DNA of 40,492 nt from contig NZ_JACHWZ010000029.1 of NCBI RefSeq assembly GCF_014191725.1, positions 16,888-57,379 of the forward strand, read 5' to 3'. The notes under the pieces were generated by a model. It saw only the letters and a program-made list of their open reading frames with translations, did no database searches and was not told the origin of the DNA. Positions 6,015 to 13,478 of the stretch are shown one piece after another. Positions within the stretch are counted from its first letter, which is position 1; each line of letters starts with the position of its first letter. The position numbers and the translations under genes were made by a program. Source of the stretch: Microbulbifer rhizosphaerae (GTDB lineage Bacteria > Pseudomonadota > Gammaproteobacteria > Pseudomonadales > Cellvibrionaceae).

Positions 6015-8843
6015 TTAGTTCGGCCTCGGCTTGTTCAAGGTGGTACTGACTGGTCTCCCAGGGCCCGCCTGCGCCAACGCCAGCAGCTTTTGCCGGCTTC
6101 CGAATTGGCTGGTGGCATAGCCCCTTAAAATCGGCAGACTTTCATTCAGGAGCGCCCGGCCCTGGGAATTCCCATTTTGCCGTGATAGGGCAATACCCAG
6201 TAGTACCTTGGCTTCCACCACTTTATTATGAGTTTCCGGGAAAAACCGCCGATGGACCGCCAGGGCTTCACGTACGGCGATCTCGGCCTCATCATACCGG
6301 TTCAACTCGAGCAGCGTTAGCGCATAACCCATTTGTGTATCGGCGGCATGTTTGGCGGTACGGGGCATTTGCTGCAAGGCCTCGCGAAACAGTGCCAAAG
6401 CTTCCTGGTGATCGCCTTGTAGGTAGCTGAGTTTCGCCAGTTGGCTGATCCCCCGGCCGAGGGTTTCACCGTTGTCCGTCAAGCTTTGAAACGTTCGTAA
6501 CATACGATCGAAGCTGGCCCTGGCTTCTGAGAATTTTCCCGCATCCTGTAGAATTACGCCTTGCCATAGCAGGCTGGCCGCGCCCGACATATTCGATAGC
6601 TGTTGCAAGCCGGTCCTCAGCGCCAGATCCTCGGCTATGAGTCGCTCAGCGGCGGGGAGGTTGCCGGCGTAATAATTAAGAATCGCGAGGCTCCGCAGCG
6701 TATTGGCCACATAGAAGTGACGTTCGCCAAGCAGTTCCACTTGCAGCTGCAAGGCCTCCTCCGCCATCTTTCTCGCTTCGGCGTAATACTCCATGTCGGT
6801 TAAAACAACAGCACCATTGGACAGGGATACCGTATAGAAGGAATGGGTCTCGCCCAGGACCACCTTTTGAATAGCGATCGCCTGTTCGATATTGGCCCGG
6901 GCGGCGGCAAAGTCGCCCTGGGCATGCTGTATGGAAGCCAGGTTATTGAGTGCGGTGGCAAGCTCCTCGCTGTGGCCTTGATCAATGGGCCACGCCAGTT
7001 CAATCGCTTGGTCGATGTGGCGGCGAGCCGAGTCCAGCTCACCCTGCAATCGCAATAGTTGGCCGTAGGCGGCCAGCGCCTGGACCTGATAGCGCCGTTG
7101 TCTTTCATCGGTTTGAGTTAAGGTTGAATACAGGATTAGCGACTCCTTGAAGTAAGCCTCGGCTTTGGAGTATTTTCCCTCGTAGGTATAGGCGAAGGCC
7201 AAATGGGAGAGGGTGTTCGCCATGCCGGCCGGATCGTAAACTTGCCCCTGCTTGCGTTTTTGCAACGATGTTTCCAGTGCATCCGAGGCCAGGCGCCAGG
7301 ATCCCTGACTTATGTAAATTTCTCCCAGAACAGTCAACAGGTGAGACTGGATCCCGGGCACGGTTTCGAGATCAAGCAGGATCCGCCGGTAGTTATCGTC
7401 GAGCAGCTGCTTTGCGGAAATGTCGTCCAACCCGGCAACATTGGGATCCGCAGCTTTGAATACATTGGCCAGCACAGTGGATACCTGCTCGGCCTTGCTC
7501 CTTTCAATCTCACTTTGTTGGAGTGCGCGCTCGATTCGCTTCGCCTGCCAAGTGACAGTACCGGCATAACCCACAACAAATACCAGAAAAAAACCGGCAA
7601 TACTGACGGCTTGCCAATGTTGACGAAAAAATTTAGCCATTCGATAAGAAGATGTCTGAATCCTGGCTTGTACCGGCCGATTGCGGAAATAGGCATTGAT
7701 ATCCCGGGCCAGGGCTTCCATGGATGAATAGCGCTGCTCGGGCCTGCTCTGGAGCATTTTGATGACTATCGCATCCAGGTCACCGCTCAGGGCCTTGCGC
7801 CTGCGTTTTCGTTGCTCCGGACTTAAATCACCGAAGTTCGTGCCGGTTGGGTTTCCGCGAGTGCCGGGCGGCCCGGCCAGGACTTCACTGGGCGGTGGGG
7901 GTTCGCTGTGACATATCGCATTAACCAGATCTACCAGCGAGCCGGATTTCTGTTCGTAGGGTTTTTGGTCCGTCAATAATTCGTAGGTGACCAGCCCCAA
8001 TTGATAGATGTCCGTGGCCACTGTCACGTTGTTGTTCTGCAATTGCTCTGGTGTGGCATAGCCGGGCGTCAACAGCCGGTCTCCTGTCCGGGTAAGATTC
8101 ATCCGGTCCGGCTCATCAAGCAATTTGGCAATTCCAAAGTCCAACAGCTTGATGTCCCCAGAGGTGGTGACGAGAATATTGGATGGTTTAATGTCGCGGT
8201 GCACAATCAGATTTTTGTGCGCGAAGCTCAATGTGTTGGCCACCTGCAAAATCAGCCGCAGCCGCGATCGGACGCCAAGATTTTTTTCCTGACAGTATTT
8301 GTCAATGTGCTGGCCGTCAACAAGTTCCATAATGAAATAGGCCAGTCCTTCTTCCGATACGCCGCCGTCGTACAGCCGGGCGATATTGGAGTGCTCCAAG
8401 GACGCCAGCAGGCGCCGCTCCTGATAAAATCGTTCCTGCGCAATGTCCTGCCCCGGCTTGTCTGACAGTACCTTGATGGCGACTTGTTGCGTAAAGTCCC
8501 CCTTGGTTCGCTCGGCGCGATAGACGGCGCCCATTCCGCCGCGGCCAATCTCCTCGCGGAGTTCGTAGGGGCCTATCTGCAAGTGCGCGAATTTCGCGCC
8601 CGGGGCACTGTCCACGGCCGCTTCATAAGGCCTGTGTGCGCCGGCCAGGTGCATGGCGTTCCTGTCCAAAAAATTCGGCGATTCGGCGGCTAGCAGCAAT
8701 GTTTCAACCTGTGCGGCCAGTTCGCCGTCGTCTTGGCACCGGTTACGGATATAAGAAATCCGCTCCACTTCCGGCAAATCCAGTACCGCATCCAGAATTG
8801 CCTCGACGAGCTTCCACTTTTCCCTGTCAAATTCGATGCTCAT
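6015..8843 (-). CDS. Transmembrane Ser/Thr protein kinase with TPR sensor region
   Basis: A 942-residue Hanks-type kinase. After an ~90-residue N-terminal segment, the kinase domain has the P-loop GRGGMGAVY (100-108), VAIKVL with Lys124, HRDIKPSN (215-222), DFG (235-237) and GYATPEQ (261-267), so it looks catalytically intact. One membrane segment lies near 411-431, and residues ~440-900 form a series of TPR-like helical repeats, such as LSHLAFAYTYEGKYSKAEAYF and ALNNLASIQHAQGDFAAARA. The kinase would be cytoplasmic and the TPR part periplasmic. Its start overlaps the stop of the ECF sigma gene by 4 bp (ATGA), so the two are translationally coupled. It probably phosphorylates that sigma factor or an associated regulator, by analogy with known ECF/kinase pairs; this is inference. 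Confidence 0.92.
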   Translation of the reverse strand: MSIEFDREKWKLVEAILDAVLDLPEVERISYIRNRCQDDGELAAQVETLLLAAESPNFLDRNAMHLAGAHRPYEAAVDSAPGAKFAHLQIGPYELREEIGRGGMGAVYRAERTKGDFTQQVAIKVLSDKPGQDIAQERFYQERRLLASLEHSNIARLYDGGVSEEGLAYFIMELVDGQHIDKYCQEKNLGVRSRLRLILQVANTLSFAHKNLIVHRDIKPSNILVTTSGDIKLLDFGIAKLLDEPDRMNLTRTGDRLLTPGYATPEQLQNNNVTVATDIYQLGLVTYELLTDQKPYEQKSGSLVDLVNAICHSEPPPPSEVLAGPPGTRGNPTGTNFGDLSPEQRKRRRKALSGDLDAIVIKMLQSRPEQRYSSMEALARDINAYFRNRPVQARIQTSSYRMAKFFRQHWQAVSIAGFFLVFVVGYAGTVTWQAKRIERALQQSEIERSKAEQVSTVLANVFKAADPNVAGLDDISAKQLLDDNYRRILLDLETVPGIQSHLLTVLGEIYISQGSWRLASDALETSLQKRKQGQVYDPAGMANTLSHLAFAYTYEGKYSKAEAYFKESLILYSTLTQTDERQRRYQVQALAAYGQLLRLQGELDSARRHIDQAIELAWPIDQGHSEELATALNNLASIQHAQGDFAAARANIEQAIAIQKVVLGETHSFYTVSLSNGAVVLTDMEYYAEARKMAEEALQLQVELLGERHFYVANTLRSLAILNYYAGNLPAAERLIAEDLALRTGLQQLSNMSGAASLLWQGVILQDAGKFSEARASFDRMLRTFQSLTDNGETLGRGISQLAKLSYLQGDHQEALALFREALQQMPRTAKHAADTQMGYALTLLELNRYDEAEIAVREALAVHRRFFPETHNKVVEAKVLLGIALSRQNGNSQGRALLNESLPILRGYATSQFGSRQKLLALAQAGPGRPVSTTLNKPRPN

Positions 8844-9412
8844 CCCCGGCCCTCGATGTTTAGTGCTTTACTGATCAAAGCTTTGGCTTTTAACCAGTTT
8901 CGACGCACAGTCCTTTCGCTAAGCCCTTGCACCTTGGCAATTTCACCCTCGGTCATGCCGGCGAAGAACCGCATTTCCACCAGTTCCGCCAAGCGCCGAT
9001 CGATCTGAGTGATCGCTTCCAACGCGCTGTTAACAGATAACAGGGTATCCCAATGATGGTCGGAGTGGAGCAGTATTTCGTCGAAGGTGACCTGCTGCCA
9101 AGCTCCTCCTCTTTTCAAGGCCTGCTGCTGTTCCGCGTAGTTAATAATGATCTGACGCATGGCTTTGGCGGCAATTGCAAAGAAGTGGGCCCGGTTGGTG
9201 ATTCGGCTATGACTGCCTTGAGCCAGTTTTAGCCAAACCTCGTTTACCAGGGAAGTTGTGCACAAGGTGCGCGAATCCCAAGCCTGTTTTAGCTGATTGC
9301 GCGCAATACGACGCAGCTCGTTATAGACCACCGGAAACAATCGATGCATCAGCTCCGCGGGACTGAGTTGGTGATCGTTCAGGATGTGTGTGATGTGGTT
9401 GTTGTCAGGCAT
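8840..9412 (-). CDS. ECF-type RNA polymerase sigma factor
   Basis: A 190-residue sigma factor of the Sigma70_ECF (PF07638 / TIGR02999-like) type. Region 2 is in LFPVVYNELRRIARNQL through LVNEVWLKL and HFFAIAAKAMRQIIINYAEQ; region 4 is in RLAELVEMRFFAGMTEGEIA followed by the HTH GLSERTVRRNWLKAKALI. No anti-sigma gene is adjacent; instead the stop overlaps the start of a transmembrane Ser/Thr kinase gene. In described ECF43-type pairs (EcfP/PknT in Vibrio, EcfK/PknS in Xanthomonas) the kinase activates the sigma factor by phosphorylation, and that is the likely logic here. Its targets are unknown; the two secreted-protein genes beyond the kinase are candidates. Confidence 0.9.
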   Translation of the reverse strand: MPDNNHITHILNDHQLSPAELMHRLFPVVYNELRRIARNQLKQAWDSRTLCTTSLVNEVWLKLAQGSHSRITNRAHFFAIAAKAMRQIIINYAEQQQALKRGGAWQQVTFDEILLHSDHHWDTLLSVNSALEAITQIDRRLAELVEMRFFAGMTEGEIAKVQGLSERTVRRNWLKAKALISKALNIEGRG

Positions 9413-9553
9413 TTAGGTGGCCTCGGAGTACAGGAAGAATAAACACCCTCTTTGTCCGGGTCTAGCGGTGATTTGCCGCCAACTGCCCGCTGTTTGTCCG
9501 TCTGCCGCGGTCTATTCATGGGTACGTCGGAGCAAACGCTAATCTGATGAAGA

Positions 9554-9688
9554 TTATCTGTGCGGCGGCATCGATGCGAAGAGATGGCTGCCCAGGCCGA
9601 TTACCACGGCGAGAGCACTGAACGCTTCAAGCAGTGCAATGAACATCGCAAGTTGCGGCGCCAACGGGAGATGCCGGACTCCTGTCAT
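9554..9688 (-). pseudogene. Possible relic of a DoxX-like membrane protein
   Basis: On the minus strand a 44-codon frame from an ATG at 9686-9688 reads PLAPQLAMFIALLEAFSALA and then VVIGLGSHL before a stop at 9554. This resembles one helical hairpin of DoxX-family proteins (about 130 residues). There is no evident further reading frame on either side, so at best it is a fragment. The resemblance is weak and by eye only. Confidence 0.2.
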
Positions 9689-9719
9689 TGTGGTCATGCT
9701 GCACGAGTGCGAGGCCGAT

Positions 9720-9855
9720 AGGCGTCGTGTGGTCTACCGCCTGTTGGTCAATAACCTGTGCCAGGCGGCGCTCCACTGTTCGTGCTGGGCAGGATAGGGG
9801 CGTTATTCGCAAGAGCTTGGCGGCGCACCTTGAAAGGTACGCCGGTCTCCGCTGA
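9720..9855 (+). pseudogene. Second, more deleted copy of the siderophore synthetase/aldolase relic
   Basis: Bases 9720-9766 match 3293-3340 (the synthetase segment VVYxLxVNNLCQA), and 9775-9855 match 3544-3620 (the aldolase end, LG-DRGVIRKxLAAHLE-YAG, with stop). The ~200 bp between them in the first copy is missing here. Both copies are followed by the convergent SDR end. The block was thus duplicated, then lost more sequence in this copy. Non-functional. Confidence 0.7.
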
Positions 9856-9897
9856 TTTGAAAGGCCGCTCCGCGCCAGCCATTGGCGCGTCGCACGT

Positions 9898-10656
9898 CTA
9901 CAGGAACATGCCGCCGGATGCCTCGATACGCTGCCCGTTGATCCAGCGGTTGTCTTCCGACAGCAGCGAGGCGATAACGCCGCCGATATCCTCCGGAAGA
10001 CCCACGCGTCCCAGTGCCGTCTGCGAGGCGATAAGGGCATTCACTTCCCGGTTGTCTCGCACCAGACCCTCACCGAAGTCGGTTTCGATGGCCCCGGGTG
10101 CCAGTGCGTTGGCGGTGATGCCCCGCGGCCCCAGTTCCCTGGCCAGGTAGCGGGTCAGCACTTCCACGGCACCTTTCATCGCCGCGTAGGCGGCATAGCC
10201 GGGCAGAGAGAAGCGAGCCAGGCCGCTGGACAAGTTGACGATGCGCCCGCCGTCGGCGATCAGCGGCAGCAGTGTCTGGGTCAGGAAGAACACCCCTTTG
10301 AAGTGAACATTCATCAATTGGTCGAATTGTTCCTCGCTGGTTTCCACGAAGGGTGCCTGGACACCGATACCGGCGTTATTCACCAGGTGATCGAAATATC
10401 CGCGCTGCCAGCGGGACTGCAATAGCTCCCGCAACTGTTCGGCGAAATCGGCGAAACCCGCTGCGTTTGCGGTGTCCAGCTGCAGGGCGGCGGCGCGGGC
10501 GCCCCGCTGTTCGATTTCGCTAACCACCGCTTCCGCGTCTGCCCGACGGCTGTGGAAGGTGACGATCACGTCCACGCCTTTGTCTGCCAGTCGCAGGGCG
10601 GTATCCCGACCGAGGCCGCGGCTGCCGCCGGTAACGAGTGCAATTTTTCGATTCAT
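9898..10656 (-). CDS. SDR family oxidoreductase
   Basis: A 252-residue classical SDR. ALVTGGSRGLGRDTAL is the cofactor TGxxxGxG motif (residues ~7-15) and LVNNAGIGV the NNAG motif. IVNLSSGLARFSLPGYAAYA carries the catalytic Ser and Tyr, with Lys in AMKGAVE, and RWINGQRIEASGGMF is the usual end. The start is the ATG at 10654-10656, with GGGAGGAACTGAGC upstream; the longer frame to 10749 lacks support. It is divergent from a LysR gene with a palindrome in between, the standard arrangement for LysR control. Its last ~30 codons are duplicated at 3668-3760. The substrate is unknown. Confidence 0.92.
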   Translation of the reverse strand: MNRKIALVTGGSRGLGRDTALRLADKGVDVIVTFHSRRADAEAVVSEIEQRGARAAALQLDTANAAGFADFAEQLRELLQSRWQRGYFDHLVNNAGIGVQAPFVETSEEQFDQLMNVHFKGVFFLTQTLLPLIADGGRIVNLSSGLARFSLPGYAAYAAMKGAVEVLTRYLARELGPRGITANALAPGAIETDFGEGLVRDNREVNALIASQTALGRVGLPEDIGGVIASLLSEDNRWINGQRIEASGGMFL

Positions 10657-10742
10657 GCTCAGTTCCTCCCGTGGGTTTGTTTTTACGGAGGGAAGCTTAT
10701 TGGCTGGGAATTCATAGATAAATGCAGGTGGGCTGGCTAGAC

Positions 10743-10761
10743 TGTTCACTATTCTTGAACA
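10743..10761. promoter_or_regulatory. Palindromic LysR-type operator between divergent genes
   Basis: TGTTCA and TGAACA form a perfect inverted repeat separated by 7 bases, containing a T-N11-A core (TCA...TGA) as bound by LysR-type regulators. It ends 6 bp before the LysR start codon and lies ~90 bp upstream of the divergent SDR start. This suggests autorepression of the LysR gene and control of the SDR. Confidence 0.55.
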
Positions 10762-10767
10762 ATTGAG

Positions 10768-11685
10768 ATGCCGGACGTGAAGCTACTGGAATCCATGCAG
10801 ATCTACCAGCGCGTGGCGGAGCAGGGCAGTTTTACCGCCGCGGCGGACAGCCTGGGCCTGTCCCGGGCCAGCGTGTCCGGCGCGGTGCGGCAGTTGGAGA
10901 ACCTGCTCGGCACCCGGCTCCTGCACCGCACCACCCGCAGCGTGCAGATGACCCAGGACGGGCGGGTTTTCTACGAACGCAGCCGGGACCTGCTGGCGGA
11001 TATGGACGAGCTGCAGAACCTCTTCCGCGAGGATGCGTCGGCGCTGCACGGGCGCCTGCGCGTGGATATGCCGCTGCCGGTGGCGCGGGACCTGGTGATA
11101 CCGCGGCTGCCGGAATTCCTGCGCCGGCACCCGGACCTGGAGGTAGAGCTGAGCAGCACCGACCGCTTTGTGGATGTAGTGCGCGAGGGATTCGACTGCG
11201 TGTTGCGGGTCGGCACTCTGGAAGACTCCGGCCTGATCGCGCGGCCGCTGGGCCACTACCGCACGGTGAGCTGCGCCAGCACCGAGTACCTGGCGGAACA
11301 CGGTACACCGCGCAGCCTGGAGGACCTGTCCGGGCATCGGCTGGTCCACTATGTGCCGTCCCTCGGCGCGCGGCCGCCCGGTTTCGAGTATATCGACCCG
11401 GATGAGCCGGACAGGGAGAAATCCCTGCCCATGGAGGGAGCGGTCACCGTCAACAATACCGCGGCCTACCTGGAGGCATGCCGGGCGGGGCTGGGGATTA
11501 TCCAAGTGCCGGAGGCCGGCGTGCATCCCTATCTGGAATCGGGGGAACTGGAGGAGGTGCTGCCACAGTACCGGCCCGCGCCCATGCCGGTGTCCCTGGT
11601 GTACGCCAACCGCCGGCACCAGCCCAGGCGGGTGCAGGTGTTTATGGCGTGGATTGCGGAGATCATGAAGCCGCGGTTGATCTAA
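10768..11685 (+). CDS. LysR family transcriptional regulator
   Basis: A 305-residue LysR regulator. The winged HTH is at residues ~12-60 (VAEQGSFTAAADSLGLSRAS, then VRQLENLLGTRLLHRTTRSV) and is followed by the substrate-binding domain (GRLRVDMPLPVARDLVIPRL, then FDCVLRVG and RPLGHYRTVSCAS). It belongs to the CrgA/AaeR-like group, whose members often control an adjacent divergent oxidoreductase. The divergent SDR at 9898-10656 and the shared palindrome at 10743-10761 fit that. The start codon is the ATG at 10768. The effector is not predictable. Confidence 0.93.
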   Translation: MPDVKLLESMQIYQRVAEQGSFTAAADSLGLSRASVSGAVRQLENLLGTRLLHRTTRSVQMTQDGRVFYERSRDLLADMDELQNLFREDASALHGRLRVDMPLPVARDLVIPRLPEFLRRHPDLEVELSSTDRFVDVVREGFDCVLRVGTLEDSGLIARPLGHYRTVSCASTEYLAEHGTPRSLEDLSGHRLVHYVPSLGARPPGFEYIDPDEPDREKSLPMEGAVTVNNTAAYLEACRAGLGIIQVPEAGVHPYLESGELEEVLPQYRPAPMPVSLVYANRRHQPRRVQVFMAWIAEIMKPRLI

Positions 11686-11737
11686 GGTTTCGGAGTTCAG
11701 ATCGAGGCGTCGTCCGCCTGGTTGTGCACTGTGCCTG

Positions 11738-11817
11738 CTGTGGGAGCCTGCCCTGCAGGCGAAAAAGACGGTGCTGAATTGCAACGCCGTTATTCGCCAG
11801 CAGGACTGGCTCCCAGC
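11738..11817. repeat. Degenerate REP-like inverted repeat
   Basis: The left arm TGGGAGCCTGCCCTGCAGGC and the right arm GCCAGCAGGACTGGCTCCCA are imperfect inverted repeats around ~28 bp. The arms resemble the terminal repeats of the 167-bp elements at 21644 and 36481 (GGAGCCTGCTTGCAGGCGAA). It sits between convergent genes. Confidence 0.55.
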
Positions 11818-11866
11818 GCTGTTCGACAGCTTCCCAGGAGTATACGGTAGTGGCCTACTGAGCGGA

Positions 11867-12157
11867 TCAGGACGATCCGTTCTGGCATTCGACCAGCAGC
11901 GCGGTATCGCCGGCCACCAGTGCCTCTTTCTTTTCCTTGGGCCACTTTTTTATCCGCATCTCCAGTTGCAGGGCCTCCGATCTTTCGGCAACGGCGTGCT
12001 GGAATGCCAGGGTCAGCGGACCGCGCCCGCGCAGCGCCTTGGCGCCCCTGGGGCTGCCGCTGGCGTGCTCGGCGAAGCGGCGCTCCACATCGCGGGTAAT
12101 CCCCGTATAGAGGGCTCCGCTGCGGGTGCGTATCAGATAGACAAACCAGTTGTTCAA
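11867..12157 (-). CDS. GIY-YIG nuclease family protein, 96 aa
   Basis: A small single-domain protein of the GIY-YIG superfamily, YhbQ-like. WFVYLIRTRSGALYTGITRD carries the two-strand GIY and YIG equivalents (VYL and YTG), followed by VERRFAEH with the conserved Arg and His. LEMRIKKWPKEKKEAL matches the helix typical of this subgroup. Such proteins are cytoplasmic and presumed to act on DNA, but most have no assigned role. The radical SAM gene lies 111 bp upstream on the same strand. The family call is secure and the function is not. Confidence 0.88.
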   Translation of the reverse strand: MNNWFVYLIRTRSGALYTGITRDVERRFAEHASGSPRGAKALRGRGPLTLAFQHAVAERSEALQLEMRIKKWPKEKKEALVAGDTALLVECQNGSS

Positions 12158-12224
12158 GGGTGGCCTCGCGGAAATTCCGGCCGCCTATTGTAATGACTCG
12201 GGCTCAAGAATCGAATGGAGTTCC

Positions 12225-12245
12225 CTGTAGCCTGCTCGCAGGCGA
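12225..12245. repeat. Single REP-like unit
   Basis: CTGTAGCCTGCTCGCAGGCG resembles one terminal repeat of the 167-bp elements (TGTAGGAGCCTGCTTGCAGG), with GCCTGCTCGCAGGC itself nearly palindromic. It lies in the gap between the radical SAM and GIY-YIG genes. No matching second arm was seen. Confidence 0.4.
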
Positions 12246-12268
12246 GCGAGCGCAGCGATTTGAACCCC

Positions 12269-13357
12269 TCAAAACAGCGACTGCTGTTCGCCGCTTGCGG
12301 GAGGCGGCGAGAAGCGCCCGCAGTCCAGGGCCAGCCTGCGCCGGTTCAGCCCGAGTTTTTTAATCGCCACGCGGAAGCGCTGTTGCAGCAGTTGGGCGAA
12401 GACGCCGGTGCCTGTCTGGCGCTGGGAAAAGTCGCTGCGGTAGTCGCGCCCGTCGCGGCTCTGCTGCACCAGGCTCATCACATGGGTGGCGCGATCGGGG
12501 TAGTATTCCTGCAGCCACTGACGAAACAGTGGAGCCACCTCGTGGGGCAGGCGGAGGAGAATATAGGCCGCGAATTCCGCACCGGCCTTTTGTGCGGCAC
12601 CGAGAACGGCTTCGAGTTCGCTGTCGTTCAGCGCCGGAATCATGGGTGCGGCCAGCACCGCGGTGGGGATGCCGGCGCCGCTCAGGGTCTCCAGTGTACG
12701 CAGGCGTGCGGCGGGACCGGCGGTGCGCGGCTCCAGTTTTCTTTTCAGATCGTTGTCCAGCGTGGTTACGCTGACGGCTGCCTGGGCGAGCCCGTCCTGT
12801 GCCATCTCCGCCAGTATCGGCAGGTCGCGCAGGATCAGTTGGCTCTTGGTCACTATGGTCACCGGCTGGTGAAAGCGCTGCATCACCTCGAGCAGCTGGC
12901 GGGTAATCCGCTTGTCTCTTTCCAGTGGCTGGTAGGGATCGGTATTGGTACCCAGGGCGATGGGGCTGCACACATAGTTGCGTTTGCGCAGGGCCTTTTC
13001 CAGCAGCTCCGGGGCGTTGGGTTTGAAAAAGATTGTGCTTTCGAAGTCCAGCCCCGGGGACAGGTCCATATAGGCGTGGGAAGGGCGGGCGTAGCAATAA
13101 GTGCACCCATGCTCGCAGCCTCGATAGGGATTGATCGACTGGCTGAAAGGCAGGTCCGGTGAGCTGTTGCTGCTGATAATAGTCCGGGCCTTTTCCTCGA
13201 TGGCCTCGGTCAGCAGCCTCCCCAGTGGCTCCTCCTCCAGCTGCCAGCCGTCGTTCTCCCGCCGGCTTACCCGGGTGGCAAAGCGGCCGGCCAGGTTGCT
13301 GGCGGCACCCCGGCCCTTGCGGGCTTGTGGTGGGTTGGCGGTGTCCTCTTCGGCCAT
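12269..13357 (-). CDS. PA0069-family radical SAM protein
   Basis: A 362-residue radical SAM enzyme. NPYRGCEHGCTYCYARPSHA (residues 76-95) holds the iron-sulfur Cys81, Cys85 and Cys88. The flanking HAYMDLSPGLDFESTIFFKP and ALGTNTDPYQPLERD segments are characteristic of the PA0069 family, which is related to spore photoproduct lyase. The reaction is not known. The start is the ATG at 13355-13357. A textbook-quality LexA box lies 18-37 bp upstream on the promoter side, so SOS induction is likely, consistent with my recollection that PA0069 of Pseudomonas aeruginosa belongs to the LexA regulon. A role in DNA or nucleotide repair is therefore plausible. Confidence 0.92.
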   Translation of the reverse strand: MAEEDTANPPQARKGRGAASNLAGRFATRVSRRENDGWQLEEEPLGRLLTEAIEEKARTIISSNSSPDLPFSQSINPYRGCEHGCTYCYARPSHAYMDLSPGLDFESTIFFKPNAPELLEKALRKRNYVCSPIALGTNTDPYQPLERDKRITRQLLEVMQRFHQPVTIVTKSQLILRDLPILAEMAQDGLAQAAVSVTTLDNDLKRKLEPRTAGPAARLRTLETLSGAGIPTAVLAAPMIPALNDSELEAVLGAAQKAGAEFAAYILLRLPHEVAPLFRQWLQEYYPDRATHVMSLVQQSRDGRDYRSDFSQRQTGTGVFAQLLQQRFRVAIKKLGLNRRRLALDCGRFSPPPASGEQQSLF

Positions 13358-13374
13358 GACGGCTACACTTCATT

Positions 13375-13394
13375 GACTGTATATATGTACAGTC
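13375..13394. promoter_or_regulatory. LexA (SOS) box
   Basis: GACTGTATATATGTACAGTC contains CTGT-N8-ACAG, the full core of the gammaproteobacterial LexA site, and is palindromic except for the centre. It begins 18 bp upstream of the radical SAM start codon on the minus strand and is ~85 bp from the antiporter start on the plus strand, so the radical SAM gene is the more likely target. Confidence 0.85.
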
Positions 13395-13478
13395 TAAATT
13401 GAGGGGCCGCTCCTGCGCAAGCGGGGTAAATCGAGCATACACTGAAGATCATGGACATAGCGGAGGGAACCGAATGCC

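Noticed and set aside
9554..9688. DoxX-like fragment as a functional small membrane protein
   Set aside because: Only one helical hairpin is present and it lies in a region of relics, so it was kept only as a low-confidence remnant.
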